Source: Oleiagrimonas sp. C23AA (GTDB lineage Bacteria > Pseudomonadota > Gammaproteobacteria > Xanthomonadales > Rhodanobacteraceae). From it: a stretch of DNA of 64,000 nucleotides. The position numbers were made by a program, and so were the translations under genes. This document shows positions 19,199 to 28,698 of this stretch, piece after piece. The notes beneath the pieces are model-generated. The model worked only from the letters and a program-made list of their open reading frames with translations. It made no database searches and was not told the origin of the DNA. Positions within the stretch are counted from its first letter, which is position 1. Each line of letters begins with the position of its first letter. The stretch lies in contig NZ_JAARLY010000010.1 in assembly GCF_011759385.1 (NCBI RefSeq), forward strand, positions 1-64,000, in the 5' to 3' direction.

Positions 19199-19782
19199 GG
19201 GTACAGCATCCTCTTGCTCCAGGTCTGGCCGTCGCGGCGATACACCTGGCGCTCGTGCAGGCGATAGCGTGCGCCGTACCAGAACTCGATGACATCCGGC
19301 TCCACGCGGTAGCCGCCCCAGTGCGGCGGTCGCGGCACGTCCTGGCCCTCGAACTCGGCCTCGTAATGCGCCACGCGCTCCTCGAAGGTGTCCCGATCGG
19401 GCAATGTCTGCGATTGCTTGGAGGCCCAGGCGCCGATCTGGCTGCCACGCGGACGGCTGGCGAAGTAGGCATCCGAGTCGGCCTCGGTGACCTTGCTCAC
19501 ACGGCCTTCGATACGCACCTGCACGCCTTCACGAAGGTGCTTCCAGTGAAAGCACAGCGCCACCTGCGCATGCTCGGCCATCTGCTCGGCCTTGGCGCTT
19601 TCGTAGTTGGTGTAAAAGCGCAGACCGCTCTCGTCAACGGCCTTGAGCAACACCACACGCGAGAACACGCGACCATCGGCATTGGCCGTGGACAGCGTCA
19701 TGGCCGTGGGTTCGGGATCGGGCGAGGACTTGGCCTCGTCCAGCAGGCTGCGGAAGGTGTCGAGGATCTCTGGACTCAGCAT
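19195..19782 (-). CDS. pdxH: Pyridoxamine 5'-phosphate oxidase
   Basis: FMN-dependent oxidase making pyridoxal 5'-phosphate from the pyridoxine or pyridoxamine phosphates. 195 aa. Seen: RVVLLKAVDESGLRFYTNYESAKAEQ (FMN and substrate region), SRPRGSQIGAWASKQS, PHWGGYRVEPDVIEFW and the C-terminal RYRLHERQVYRRDGQTWSKRMLYP, all hallmark blocks. First gene of the three-gene minus-strand operon; its promoter lies in the 94 bp shared with the divergent kinase gene. Confidence 0.97.
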   Translation of the reverse strand: MLSPEILDTFRSLLDEAKSSPDPEPTAMTLSTANADGRVFSRVVLLKAVDESGLRFYTNYESAKAEQMAEHAQVALCFHWKHLREGVQVRIEGRVSKVTEADSDAYFASRPRGSQIGAWASKQSQTLPDRDTFEERVAHYEAEFEGQDVPRPPHWGGYRVEPDVIEFWYGARYRLHERQVYRRDGQTWSKRMLYP

Positions 19783-19876
19783 GGATCGGCCTGAAAAACG
19801 GCCCGCGCGGGCCGGAGGTGGTGATTCGGCGCGCGCCCGTTATGCTTGAGGGCCATCGACGGAACGCGACACCGTG

Positions 19877-20713
19877 ATGAGTGAGACGAATGCTAGCACG
19901 CCCGCCGCGGCCCTGGCCGCGCATCTGCTGACCCGCCTTCAGCCGTCCATTCAGGCATCGGAGGGCACCTTCGTGCTGGGTCTTTCCGGCTTGCAGGGCA
20001 GCGGCAAAAGCACCCTGGCCCAGGCCCTGGCCGAGGCCGCGCAAGCGAGAGACCTGCCAACACTGGTTCTGTCGCTGGACGACTACTATCTGGGTCGCGG
20101 CGACCGGCGCACACTGGCGCGCAAGATGCATCCGCTGATGATCACCCGCGGCGTGCCCGGCACCCACGATCTCGATGCGCTGATCGCGGCCATCGACGGC
20201 ATCAACGCCATCAGCCCCGCGCAGCCGCTGATCGTGCCGCGCTTTGACAAGGGCCGCGACACCCGGCTGCCGCGTTCGCGCTGGCGTCACCAGTCGCAGC
20301 CGCCCAGGCTGCTGATCGTCGAAGGCTGGTGCCTGGGCGTGCCGGCGCAAACCGAGGCCGAACTGGACGCGCCGATCAACACCCTGGAAGCGGAGGAAGA
20401 CGCCGACGGCCTGTGGCGGCATCGGGTCAACCTGCGCCTGATCGATTACCAGGCGCTGTGGCAGCGCTTTGATGCGCTGGCCGTGCTGCAGGCGCCGAAC
20501 TGGTCGGTGGTTCGCCACTGGCGCGACGAGGCCGAACAGGCTGCGCGCGAGGCCGGTGCCAAGCACGCCATGGACACCGAAGCGCTGGCGCGTTTCATCG
20601 CCCACTACGAGCGCATCAGCCGCCAGGCATTGGCCAGATTACCGGCGCTGGCCGACCTCATAGTCTGGCTGGATGCCGGCCGCGCGCCGGTGGTCACGCT
20701 CAGCCGGCTGTAG
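19877..20713 (+). CDS. P-loop kinase, glycerate-3-kinase/uridine-kinase-like
   Basis: 278 aa from ATG 19877 (a GTG just before it at 19874 is also possible). Walker A GLSGLQGSGKST near residues 35-46, then LVLSLDDYYLGR and RGVPGTHDLD, a pattern shared with D-glycerate 3-kinases (GLYK) and PanK/uridine-kinase relatives; LLIVEGWCLGV is also typical of GLYK. Likely phosphorylates a small hydroxy acid, probably D-glycerate, but the substrate is inferred from family only. Its last 14 bp overlap the convergent epimerase-like gene. Confidence 0.8.
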   Translation: MSETNASTPAAALAAHLLTRLQPSIQASEGTFVLGLSGLQGSGKSTLAQALAEAAQARDLPTLVLSLDDYYLGRGDRRTLARKMHPLMITRGVPGTHDLDALIAAIDGINAISPAQPLIVPRFDKGRDTRLPRSRWRHQSQPPRLLIVEGWCLGVPAQTEAELDAPINTLEAEEDADGLWRHRVNLRLIDYQALWQRFDALAVLQAPNWSVVRHWRDEAEQAAREAGAKHAMDTEALARFIAHYERISRQALARLPALADLIVWLDAGRAPVVTLSRL

Positions 20714-21548
20714 CGCGCATCGCCTTGATCTGTGCGGCGTAACCTTCGCGCGCATCCGGCCAGCGCGGCACGAACCCGCTGGCGCGCAGACGTGCATTGC
20801 TCAGCCGCTTGCTGCCCACGCCCGCCGGTGCCGGACCTTCGGCCGGCACCGCTACCCCCAGGCATTGGGCGATGCGGGCATAGAGCACGTCGATCGGCAA
20901 TGGGGTGTCGTCCACGCCCAGATACAAGGCGTGCGGATCGGCCAGATCCAGCAGATGCACGATGGCGGCCGCCGCATCATCCACGTGCATGCGGTTGGCC
21001 CAGTGCGCCGGTTCACGCACCGCTTTTGCGCGACCCTGCGCGATGCGCTCTATCAAACCGGCTCTGCCCGGGCCGTACAGTCCGGCCAGGCGCAGCACCA
21101 CGGCGCGCTGACCCAATCGTTCGGCCAGCAGCCGCTCGCCCTCCAGCAACACCTGGCCGTTGAAGCCAGGCGGCGCTGTCGGCGTGGTTTCATCCACCCA
21201 GCCGCCGGCGTGATCGCCGTAGACCGCACTGGAGGATACCCACACCCAGCGCCTGACCCTCTGCGCGGAAAGCGCGTCCAGCAGGTGACCTAAGCCATCG
21301 ACAAACACGGCCCGATACGCCGCCGGCTCACGCGCGCCTGGCGTGGGCAGATAGACCACCTGGTCGATGTCATCCGGCAGCGCGCGAAGACTGTCCACGT
21401 CGCTGAGATCGGCGGCCAGCATCGGCACTCCGGCGGCCTGCGGCACATGCCGGCGCAGCCCCAGTACGCGCTCGCCGCGCGCCATCAAACGCTGCGCCAC
21501 GCGCAGGCCGACATCGCCACAACCGGCTATCAGCACACGTTTCGTCAT
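20700..21548 (-). CDS. NAD(P)-dependent epimerase/dehydratase-like protein (YeeZ-type SDR)
   Basis: 282 aa. N-terminal Rossmann motif VLIAGCGDVGLRVAQRL, then SSSAVYGDHAGGWVDE giving the SDR Ser and Tyr region, and RLAGLYGPGR; the overall pattern is that of YeeZ/YbjT-like atypical extended SDRs. A classical YxxxK motif is not evident after the VYGD block, so catalysis is uncertain. Probably cytosolic. Divergent from aroK with only 35 bp between starts, so the promoters must overlap. Confidence 0.82.
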   Translation of the reverse strand: MTKRVLIAGCGDVGLRVAQRLMARGERVLGLRRHVPQAAGVPMLAADLSDVDSLRALPDDIDQVVYLPTPGAREPAAYRAVFVDGLGHLLDALSAQRVRRWVWVSSSAVYGDHAGGWVDETTPTAPPGFNGQVLLEGERLLAERLGQRAVVLRLAGLYGPGRAGLIERIAQGRAKAVREPAHWANRMHVDDAAAAIVHLLDLADPHALYLGVDDTPLPIDVLYARIAQCLGVAVPAEGPAPAGVGSKRLSNARLRASGFVPRWPDAREGYAAQIKAMRATAG

Positions 21549-21583
21549 ATAAAGTGCCTTTGACCCACTGTTAGCATGATGAC

Positions 21584-22132
21584 ATGAACCCCTCGCCCAA
21601 CCTGTTCGTTATCGGGCCGACGGGCGCCGGCAAGACCTCGATCGGCCGTCGCCTGGCCGCCCATTATGGCCTGCCCTTTCTCGACCTGGATCACGAGATC
21701 GAGGCGCGTACCGGCGTGGACATTCCCACCATTTTCGATATTGAAGGCGAGGCCGGTTTTCGCCACCGCGAAAGCGAGACGCTGGCCGCATGCGCCCATG
21801 CCCAGGGGGTGGTGCTGGCCACCGGCGCCGGCGCCGTGCTGGCCGACGCCAATCGAACCATCCTCCGCGCGCACGGCTATGTGGTGTGGCTTCAGGCCAG
21901 CATCGCCCAGCAGGTCGAGCGCCTGCAGCACGATGCCAGCCGCCCCTTGCTGGCCGGCGATGATCGACACACCCGCTTCGAAACCATGGCGCGCGAACGC
22001 GAGCCGCTTTATCAATCACTGGCCGACCTGGCTGTGCCCGGCCGCCACGAACCGGTAGCGGCCGCCTCGCGCCGCGCCATCTCCCTTATCGACACGCACT
22101 GGCAACGCCAAGACTCCCGGCAATCGGCATGA
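21584..22132 (+). CDS. aroK: Shikimate kinase
   Basis: Phosphorylates shikimate in aromatic amino-acid synthesis. 182 aa. P-loop GPTGAGKTSIGRRLA at residues 11-25, DLDHEIEARTGVDIPTIF (substrate Asp), EGEAGFRHRES, and the lid region SRPLLAGDD are all present. The stop overlaps the aroB start by 4 bp, the usual aroKB coupling. Confidence 0.96.
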   Translation: MNPSPNLFVIGPTGAGKTSIGRRLAAHYGLPFLDLDHEIEARTGVDIPTIFDIEGEAGFRHRESETLAACAHAQGVVLATGAGAVLADANRTILRAHGYVVWLQASIAQQVERLQHDASRPLLAGDDRHTRFETMAREREPLYQSLADLAVPGRHEPVAAASRRAISLIDTHWQRQDSRQSA

Positions 22133-23199
22133 CGCAAACGCTCAACGTGGCCCTTGGGGCCCGCAGTTACCCCATCCACATCGGCAATGGCGCGCTCGAC
22201 GATGCCGCCATCTGGCGCCGCGCCATCGCCGGCCGGCACGTGCTGGTAGTCAGCAACACCACCGTGGCGCCGTTGTATCTGGCTCGCGTGCAGGCGGGGC
22301 TTGAGGGGTTCGAACATCAATCGATCGCCCTGCCCGATGGCGAGGCCTACAAGAGCCTGGCCCAGGCCGAACGCATTTTCGACGCGCTGGCAGCGATGGG
22401 CGCCAGTCGCGACGCCACCATCCTGGCACTGGGTGGCGGCGTCATCGGCGACCTGGCCGGTTTCGCCGCCGCCTGCTGGATGCGCGGCATCGATTTTGTG
22501 CAGATGCCGACCACGCTGCTGGCGATGGTCGATTCCTCGGTGGGCGGCAAGACCGCGGTCAATCTGCCGGCGGGCAAGAACCTGGTCGGCGCCTTTCACC
22601 AGCCCAAGGCGGTGATTGCCGACACCGGCACCCTGGCCACCCTGCCCGACCGCGAATACCGCGCCGGGTTGGCCGAAATCGTCAAGCACAGCGCGCTGGG
22701 CGATGCCGAGTACTTCGCACGCCTGGAAGCGCTGGCGCAGCCGCTGGCCGCGCGTGACGAGGCGGCACTGGCCGAGGTGATTGCACACAGCTGCGCCTTC
22801 AAGGCCGGCGTGGTGGCGCGCGATGAAACCGAGCGCGGCGAACGCGCATTGCTCAATTTCGGCCATACCTTCGGCCACGCGCTGGAAGCCGAATGCGGCT
22901 ACGGCACCCTGCTGCACGGCGAAGCGGTGGCCATCGGCATGGGCCAGGCCGCGCGCCTGTCACAGCGACTGGGGCTGGCCGGCGCCGCCGATGCCGAGCG
23001 CTTGCAGACCTTGCTCGACACCCTTGGCCTGCCCACCGCGCCGCCCGCGGGCCTTGCCGCCGATGCCCTGCTGGGCCACATGAAGCTGGACAAGAAAAAC
23101 CACGGCGGCACGCTGCGCTTCATCCTTTGGCGCGGTATCGGTCGGGCCGAGATCGTCGATGCCATCGATCCTGCCGACGTGCGCGCGGTGCTGGGTTGA
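22129..23199 (+). CDS. aroB: 3-dehydroquinate synthase
   Basis: Second step of the shikimate pathway, NAD- and metal-dependent ring closure of DAHP. 356 aa. The blocks LPDGEAYKSL, ALGGGVIGDLAGFAAA, PTTLLAMVDSSVGGKTAVN and LNFGHTFGHALE (metal-binding His) are intact. Start overlaps aroK by 4 bp. Followed by a repeat-containing stretch before the hemE region. Confidence 0.97.
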   Translation: MTQTLNVALGARSYPIHIGNGALDDAAIWRRAIAGRHVLVVSNTTVAPLYLARVQAGLEGFEHQSIALPDGEAYKSLAQAERIFDALAAMGASRDATILALGGGVIGDLAGFAAACWMRGIDFVQMPTTLLAMVDSSVGGKTAVNLPAGKNLVGAFHQPKAVIADTGTLATLPDREYRAGLAEIVKHSALGDAEYFARLEALAQPLAARDEAALAEVIAHSCAFKAGVVARDETERGERALLNFGHTFGHALEAECGYGTLLHGEAVAIGMGQAARLSQRLGLAGAADAERLQTLLDTLGLPTAPPAGLAADALLGHMKLDKKNHGGTLRFILWRGIGRAEIVDAIDPADVRAVLG

Positions 23200-23530
23200 A
23201 GAGCGAAAAAGTGAGAGTGGAGGGGTGAGAAGTGAGATCGGGGCCCATGCGCTGTCGCCGGCGTGGGCATCGTGGTGGGTTCAAACATGACGCCCTGGTC
23301 GTCGAGCGTCTTGGCACCGAACACCGCATCGAGCGCCTTAAGCGCCTGCGGCACCAACCAAGCGCCGCACTTCTCACTTCTCACTTCTCACTTCTCACTT
23401 CTCACTTCTCACTTCTCACTTCTCACTCCTCACTCCTCACTTGCGCTCTCGCTCCCCGCTGTCCCCTTCCGGCTCTGTACAATGCGGCGCCTGTCGGGCA
23501 TTAAGCCCGTAGCCGTTACACTTCACGCCC
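23200..23530. other. Intergenic stretch with heptamer array, between aroB and the WGR gene
   Basis: 331 bp with no supported gene. From left to right: a GTGAGA-rich segment (about 23210-23236); about 130 bp that reads open on the minus strand (fragment like LVPQALKALDAVFGAKTLDDQG) and may be an old gene remnant; ten heptamers (23371-23440); and a TACAAT hexamer (23478-23483) that could be the -10 of the WGR-hemE unit. Confidence 0.6.
23371..23440. repeat. 10 tandem heptamers (8 x TTCTCAC, 2 x TCCTCAC)
   Basis: Uninterrupted 70-bp microsatellite in an intergenic region. The reverse complement of the unit (GTGAGAA) also occurs about 140 bp to the left near 23225-23236 (GTGAGAAGTGAGA), so the two could pair into a hairpin in RNA or single-stranded DNA. 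Seven is not a multiple of three, so this array would not be tolerated in a coding frame. Confidence 0.95.
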
Positions 23531-23788
23531 ATGCGCATCTACATGCAGACCCATCCGGAACCCGGCCAGACGCCGCGCTTCGTGCAGCTGGCACTGGAGC
23601 AGGACCTGCTTGGCGGCTGGACCCTGTACCGCGAAAGCGGTGCGCAGGGCGGCCGCAGCACGCTGCGTCGTGACGTTTTCCTTGAACGCGAAGAAGCCCT
23701 GGCCGCCTTCGTCCGCGCGCGCGACACCCAGCTCAAACGCGGCTTCAAGGTGATGTTTGCCCAGGGCACGGAAACCACCCATGGCTGA
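23531..23788 (+). CDS. Minimal WGR-domain protein
   Basis: 85 aa, essentially a single WGR domain: [19 protein letters not shown] is the W-G-R core and [24 protein letters not shown] the following helix. WGR domains bind nucleic acid ends in PARPs, and in bacteria occur alone or in larger proteins; the role of stand-alone ones is unknown. Its last 8 bp overlap the hemE start, so the two are probably cotranscribed and translationally linked. No catalytic motif. Confidence 0.85.
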   Translation: MRIYMQTHPEPGQTPRFVQLALEQDLLGGWTLYRESGAQGGRSTLRRDVFLEREEALAAFVRARDTQLKRGFKVMFAQGTETTHG

Positions 23789-24851
23789 AACGCTTGCCAA
23801 CGACCGCTTCCTGCGCGCCCTGCGCCGCGAGGAAACCGATACCACGCCGGTATGGATCATGCGCCAGGCCGGGCGCTACCTGCCCGAGTACCGCGCCACG
23901 CGCGCCCGCGCCGGCAGCTTCATGGCGCTGGCACAGGCGCCGGAACTGGCCTGCGAGGTCACGCTGCAGCCGCTGCAGCGTTTCGACCTGGACGCGGCCA
24001 TCCTGTTTTCGGACATCCTGACCATTCCCGATGCAATGGGCCTGGGGCTGTATTTTGCCGAGGGTGAAGGGCCGAAATTCGAGCGTCCCATCGACAGCGC
24101 TGCCGATGTCGACAAGCTCCGCGTGCCGGACATGGACGACGAGCTGCGCTACGTGATGGACGCGGTGCGCCTGATCCGCAGCGAGCTGGCCGGCCGCGTG
24201 CCGCTGATCGGCTTCTCCGGCAGTCCGTGGACGCTGGCCTGCTACATGGTGCAGGGCTCGGGCTCGCGTGACTTTGCCAAGGTCAAGGCCATGGCCTGGA
24301 ACGCGCCGGCGCTGATGCACCGCCTGCTCGACACCGTGGCCCAATCGGTGGCCACTTATCTGATCGCCCAGGCCGAGGCCGGTGCGCAGGCACTGATGGT
24401 ATTCGACACCTGGGGCGGTCTGCTCTCGCCGGGCATGTTCCACGAATTCTCGCTGCGCTATCTGGCGCAGGTGACGCATGCGCTGAAAGCGCACTCCGCC
24501 ACCGCCGAGTTGCCGCTGGTGCTGTTTTCCAAGGGCGCCAATGGCCACCTGGAGGCGCTGGCCGGCACCGGCTGTGACGCGCTGGGCCTGGACTGGACCA
24601 TCGCCCTGAGCGAGGCGCGCCACCGCGTCGGTGACAAGGTCGCGCTGCAGGGCAATCTGGACCCCTCCACGTTGTACGCCTCGCCGGAGATCATCACCCG
24701 CGAGGTACACGCGGCCATCACCGACTTCGGCCCGCATCCGGGGCATGTGTTCAACTTAGGTCACGGCGTCACGCCGGGCGTGGACCCGGATCACGTCAGG
24801 GCACTGGTCGATGCGGTGCACGACGCCGGAAGGCGGATCAGAAAGCGCTGA
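23781..24851 (+). CDS. hemE: Uroporphyrinogen decarboxylase
   Basis: Converts uroporphyrinogen III to coproporphyrinogen III in haem synthesis. 356 aa from ATG 23781 ([20 protein letters not shown]). The signature [17 protein letters not shown] lies at about residues 21-37; [24 protein letters not shown] and [16 protein letters not shown] follow as expected, and the C-terminal [16 protein letters not shown] is intact. The start overlaps the WGR gene by 8 bp. Confidence 0.97.
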   Translation: MAETLANDRFLRALRREETDTTPVWIMRQAGRYLPEYRATRARAGSFMALAQAPELACEVTLQPLQRFDLDAAILFSDILTIPDAMGLGLYFAEGEGPKFERPIDSAADVDKLRVPDMDDELRYVMDAVRLIRSELAGRVPLIGFSGSPWTLACYMVQGSGSRDFAKVKAMAWNAPALMHRLLDTVAQSVATYLIAQAEAGAQALMVFDTWGGLLSPGMFHEFSLRYLAQVTHALKAHSATAELPLVLFSKGANGHLEALAGTGCDALGLDWTIALSEARHRVGDKVALQGNLDPSTLYASPEIITREVHAAITDFGPHPGHVFNLGHGVTPGVDPDHVRALVDAVHDAGRRIRKR

Positions 24852-24937
24852 TCGCAGGCCGCGCGCGCTTCGCGCCCGCACCTACTCGTGCGCCCTGACT
24901 TGTTGCTAATCTCCCCTCACCAAGGGGGAGACAACAC

Positions 24938-25624
24938 ATGCAAACCATCAAGCCCACGGCCGGACTGAGCCGCTGGATTGCCTGGCTGTGTTACACCAGC
25001 GTATTGCTGTTCGGCGCCTACATTCTGGCCGACGCACTGTTTTTCGCGGTGTTCTACATCCGCTCGCACGGCGCCGATGTACCATTTTCCAGCGCCATGA
25101 TCATGGCCGTGCGCAGCGCCGTCTGGCTTTCGCCGAAATTGTCCGTGCTGATTGTTGCCGGCCTACTTGTTACCGCCTTGCTCAGCTTCTTCTGGCTGCA
25201 CCGCAGCCGTGCCAACCTGGACGCACTCAACGTGGCGGGGCTCAACTACTCGCCGGGCTGGTGCGTGGGTTGGTGGTTCATTCCCGTGGCCAACCTGGTG
25301 ATGCCGTACCGCGTGGTCAGCGAGATCGACCGCGGCAGTCGCTGGCGAGACAAGTGGGTCGAGCACGGCACGCCCGGACTGGTCACCACCTGGTGGCTCA
25401 CCTACCTTTTCTACGGCATCCTGCTGCGCGGTTCGCAGGCACTGGCCAAGGACAACAAGGACCTGATGCTGATTGCCATCGGCATGGAAATAGTGGCTCG
25501 CGTGCTGGCCATCATCGCCGCCTTGAGCTTTGCCCGGCTGGTGCTGCGCGTGCACGAGGCGCAGGTGGGCACACCCGCCGAAGCACCCGCCGCCAACGCA
25601 GCGATGCTGGCCGAACCTGCCTGA
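24938..25624 (+). CDS. DUF4328 integral membrane protein
   Basis: 228 aa with four or five membrane helices: about residues 12-38, 62-82, 105-125, 150-170 and 176-198. The DUF4328 hallmark is plain: FWLHRSRANLDAL, then SPGWCVGWWFIPVANLVMPYRVVSEI. Function of the family is unknown. Preceded by a strong ribosome site (AAGGGGGAGA), and it lies as a single gene between hemE and valS. Confidence 0.88.
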   Translation: MQTIKPTAGLSRWIAWLCYTSVLLFGAYILADALFFAVFYIRSHGADVPFSSAMIMAVRSAVWLSPKLSVLIVAGLLVTALLSFFWLHRSRANLDALNVAGLNYSPGWCVGWWFIPVANLVMPYRVVSEIDRGSRWRDKWVEHGTPGLVTTWWLTYLFYGILLRGSQALAKDNKDLMLIAIGMEIVARVLAIIAALSFARLVLRVHEAQVGTPAEAPAANAAMLAEPA

Positions 25625-25628
25625 GCGC

Positions 25629-25657
25629 TTGGGCCTGGCCGGCGCGGCCCGTACAAT
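25629..25657 (+). promoter_or_regulatory. Candidate sigma-70 promoter of valS
   Basis: TTGGGC (25629-25634), 17-bp spacer, TACAAT (25652-25657), 59 bp before the valS ATG. The -10 hexamer matches 5 of 6 consensus bases and the -35 matches 4 of 6. Predicted by eye only. Confidence 0.5.
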
Positions 25658-25716
25658 GACGCACTTTTCCGTTACGTCTTTGCGCTGCCGCTGCGGCGCC
25701 ATGTACAGGCCTGCCC

Positions 25717-28620
25717 ATGGACAAGAGTTTCGAACCCAGCCAGATCGAGTCGAAGTGGTACAGCCACTGGGAACATAACGGCTATTTCAAGCCGTCCGGC
25801 CAGGGCCAGCCCTACAGCATCGTGCTGCCGCCGCCGAACGTGACCGGCACGCTGCACATGGGCCATGCGTTCCAGCACACGCTGATGGACACGCTGATCC
25901 GCTATCACCGGATGCTCGGCCACGACACGCTGTGGCAGCTGGGCGCCGATCACGCCGGCATCGCTACCGAGATGGTGGTCACCCGTCAGCTGGTCGCCGA
26001 GGGCAAGAGCCGCGCCGATTTCACGCGCGAGGCCTTCATCGAGCGCATCTGGGAGTGGAAGGAAGAATCGGGCGACACCATCGGCCGGCAGATGCGCCGC
26101 ATGGGCAGCTCCGGCGACTGGAGCCGCGAGCGTTTCACCATGGACGAAGGCCTGTCCAAGGCGGTGATCGAAACCTTCGTGCGCCTGCACGAGGAAGGCC
26201 TGATCTACCGCGGCCAGAAGCTGGTCAACTGGGATCCGGTGTTGAAGACGGCCATTTCCGATCTGGAAGTGGTCAACGAGGAAGAGTCGGGCCACCTGTG
26301 GTCCATCTTCTATCCGTTCAGCGACAGCTCGCTGGTCGGCACCGATGGCAAGCCGGGCCTGATCGTGGCCACCACGCGCCCGGAAACCATGCTGGGCGAT
26401 GTCGCCGTGGCCGTGCACCCGGACGACGAGCGCTACGCGCACCTGGTCGGCAAGACGCTGCGCCTGCCGCTGTCCGATCGCCAGATTCCGATCATTGCCG
26501 ACGATTACGTCGAGCGCGATTTCGGCACCGGCTGCGTGAAGATCACCCCGGCGCACGATTTCAACGACTATGCCGTCGGGGAACGTCACAATCTCCCTAT
26601 CATCAACGTATTCACCGACGATGCGCGCATCCATGAAACGGCGGAGCGCACTGACTTCGTCCATAGGTCGATGCAAACGACAGGCGACTCGGGAGTAACG
26701 ATCCAGAGCAGTCACTACGAACGCGTCAAAAGCAGCGAGTTCATACCTGAAACTTACCGAGGGCTGGACCGCTACGAGGCGCGCAAGCAGATGCTGGCCG
26801 ATCTTGACGCGCAGGGTCTGCTGGTCGAGACCAAGGCGCACACGCTGCAGGTGCCGCGCGGCGATCGCACCGGTCAGGTGATCGAGCCGTACCTGACCTG
26901 GCAGTGGTTCGTGAAAATGGACGGCCTGGCCAAGCGCGGCCTGGAACTGGTCGAAGGTGTCGATGGAAAGCCGGGCGATGTGCGCTTCGTGCCGGGCAAC
27001 TGGATCAACACCTACCGCCACTGGCTGAACAACATCCAGGACTGGTGCATCAGCCGCCAGCTGACCTGGGGCCATCGCATTCCGGCCTGGTACGGCCAGG
27101 ACGGGCAGATCTTCGTCGGTCACGACGAGGCGCAGGCGCGCGCCGCGGCCGACAAGGCCGGGTACACCGGGCCGCTGGAACAGGACCCGGACGTGCTGGA
27201 GACCTGGTTCTCGTCCTCGCTGTGGTCGCACTCCACGCTGGGCTGGCCCGATCCGGACGACGAAAAGACCTACGGCTTCGACCGTTACCTGCCGACCAGC
27301 GTGCTGGTCACCGGGTTTGACATCATCTTCTTCTGGGTGGCCCGGATGATCATGATGACCGATCACTTCACCGGCAAGGTGCCGTTCCGCGATGTCTACA
27401 TCACCGGCCTGATCCGCGATGCGCAGGGCCAGAAGATGTCCAAGTCCAAGGGCAACGTGCTCGACCCGCTGGATTTGATCGACGGCATCGACGCCGACGC
27501 GCTGGTGGCCAAGCGCACGCGCGGCCTGATGCAGCCGCAGATGGCCGCCAAGATCGAAAAGGCCACGCGCAAGGAATTCCCCGAGGGCATCCCGGCGTTC
27601 GGCACCGACGCGCTGCGCTTCACCTTCGCCTCGCTGGCCACGCACGGGCGCGACATCAAGTTCGACATGGACCGCTGCGCCGGCTACAAGGCGTTCTGCA
27701 ACAAGCTGTGGAACGCCGCGCGCTTCGTGATGATGCACGCCGACGGATACACCGCACCGGCCGGCGAGCCGGCCGCGGCCACCGCCGCCGAGCGCTGGAT
27801 TCTGACCCGCCTGCATCACACCCTGGCCGAGGTGAAAACGCAGTTTGCCGCCTATCGCTTCGATCTGGTCAGCCACGCGCTGTACGAATTCACCTGGAAC
27901 GAGTACTGCGACTGGTTCGTCGAGCTGGCCAAACCGGCGCTGCAAGGCGACGACCAGGCCGCCGCCGATTCCACGCGCCACACCCTTTTGTACGTGCTGG
28001 AAACCCTGCTGCGCGCACTGCACCCGCTGATTCCGTTCGTCACCGAGGAAATCTGGCAGTCGGTGGCGCCGAAGCTGGGCATCGACGGCGACACCATCAT
28101 GCTGCGCGACTACCCGCAGGCCGAGACGCTGCCGGTGGCGGCCGAGTCGGAAGCGGACATCGAGTGGATCAAGGCGGTGCTCACCGGCGTGCGCCGCATT
28201 CGCGCCGAGATGAACATTGCCCCGGGCAAGACCATCCCGCTGCTGTTCACCGATGGCGACGCCGGGGATCGCCAGCGCGCCGAGAAGATGAGCGCACAGA
28301 TTGCCTTCCTGGGTCGCATCGAGGCGCAGCGCTGGCTGGCCGAAGGCGAGGCCGAACCGGCCGCCGCGGCGACCGTGGTGGGCAAGCTGCGCGTGCTGAT
28401 TCCGCTGCAAGGCCTGATCGATCTTTCCGCCGAAAAGGCGCGCCTGGAAAAAGAGATCAAGCGCGTCGAGGTGGAGATCAAGAAATGCGAAGGCAAGCTC
28501 GGCAACGAGCGCTTTGTCGCCAACGCCCCCGACGAGGTGGTGGCGCAGGAGCGCGAGCGCCTGAGCGACTGGAGCGCCCAGCTGACCACGCTGCGCGAAC
28601 AGGCCGCCCGCCTGGGCTGA
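25717..28620 (+). CDS. valS: Valyl-tRNA synthetase
   Basis: Class I synthetase charging tRNA-Val. 967 aa, full length. HIGH-type motif in [15 protein letters not shown] near residues 38-52, editing domain with [10 protein letters not shown] and [24 protein letters not shown] at 573-580, tRNA-binding anticodon domain and a C-terminal coiled coil ([21 protein letters not shown]). Bases about 26580-26760, in the editing domain, use many codons rare elsewhere in the window (AGG, ATA, GTA, GGA, CGA). Ends with a strong terminator. Confidence 0.98.
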   Translation: MDKSFEPSQIESKWYSHWEHNGYFKPSGQGQPYSIVLPPPNVTGTLHMGHAFQHTLMDTLIRYHRMLGHDTLWQLGADHAGIATEMVVTRQLVAEGKSRADFTREAFIERIWEWKEESGDTIGRQMRRMGSSGDWSRERFTMDEGLSKAVIETFVRLHEEGLIYRGQKLVNWDPVLKTAISDLEVVNEEESGHLWSIFYPFSDSSLVGTDGKPGLIVATTRPETMLGDVAVAVHPDDERYAHLVGKTLRLPLSDRQIPIIADDYVERDFGTGCVKITPAHDFNDYAVGERHNLPIINVFTDDARIHETAERTDFVHRSMQTTGDSGVTIQSSHYERVKSSEFIPETYRGLDRYEARKQMLADLDAQGLLVETKAHTLQVPRGDRTGQVIEPYLTWQWFVKMDGLAKRGLELVEGVDGKPGDVRFVPGNWINTYRHWLNNIQDWCISRQLTWGHRIPAWYGQDGQIFVGHDEAQARAAADKAGYTGPLEQDPDVLETWFSSSLWSHSTLGWPDPDDEKTYGFDRYLPTSVLVTGFDIIFFWVARMIMMTDHFTGKVPFRDVYITGLIRDAQGQKMSKSKGNVLDPLDLIDGIDADALVAKRTRGLMQPQMAAKIEKATRKEFPEGIPAFGTDALRFTFASLATHGRDIKFDMDRCAGYKAFCNKLWNAARFVMMHADGYTAPAGEPAAATAAERWILTRLHHTLAEVKTQFAAYRFDLVSHALYEFTWNEYCDWFVELAKPALQGDDQAAADSTRHTLLYVLETLLRALHPLIPFVTEEIWQSVAPKLGIDGDTIMLRDYPQAETLPVAAESEADIEWIKAVLTGVRRIRAEMNIAPGKTIPLLFTDGDAGDRQRAEKMSAQIAFLGRIEAQRWLAEGEAEPAAAATVVGKLRVLIPLQGLIDLSAEKARLEKEIKRVEVEIKKCEGKLGNERFVANAPDEVVAQERERLSDWSAQLTTLREQAARLG

Positions 28621-28641
28621 TCGATAGGCTCACGTGGAAGC

Positions 28642-28677
28642 AAAAAAGCCGCGGCCTTGTCAGGTCGCGGCTTTTTT
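28642..28677 (+). terminator. Intrinsic terminator after valS
   Basis: Stem AAAAAAGCCGCGGCC / GGTCGCGGCTTTTTT with one G-T mismatch, six-base loop, and T-run. Lies 22 bp after the valS stop; A-rich on the left arm, so it may also stop transcripts from rimI, which converges on it. Confidence 0.92.
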
Positions 28678-28698
28678 CATGCGCGGCAACACGGCGCA

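Noticed and set aside
23371-23440. Heptamer array considered as CRISPR or as iterons of a replication origin
   Set aside because: No spacers, no cas or rep gene, no AT-rich unwinding region.
25672-28410. Very long open frame (about 900 codons) antisense to valS, and similar long ones antisense to proS and others
   Set aside because: GC-rich genes with strong third-position bias leave the antisense frame open. No start context, no recognisable protein; the sense genes are certain.
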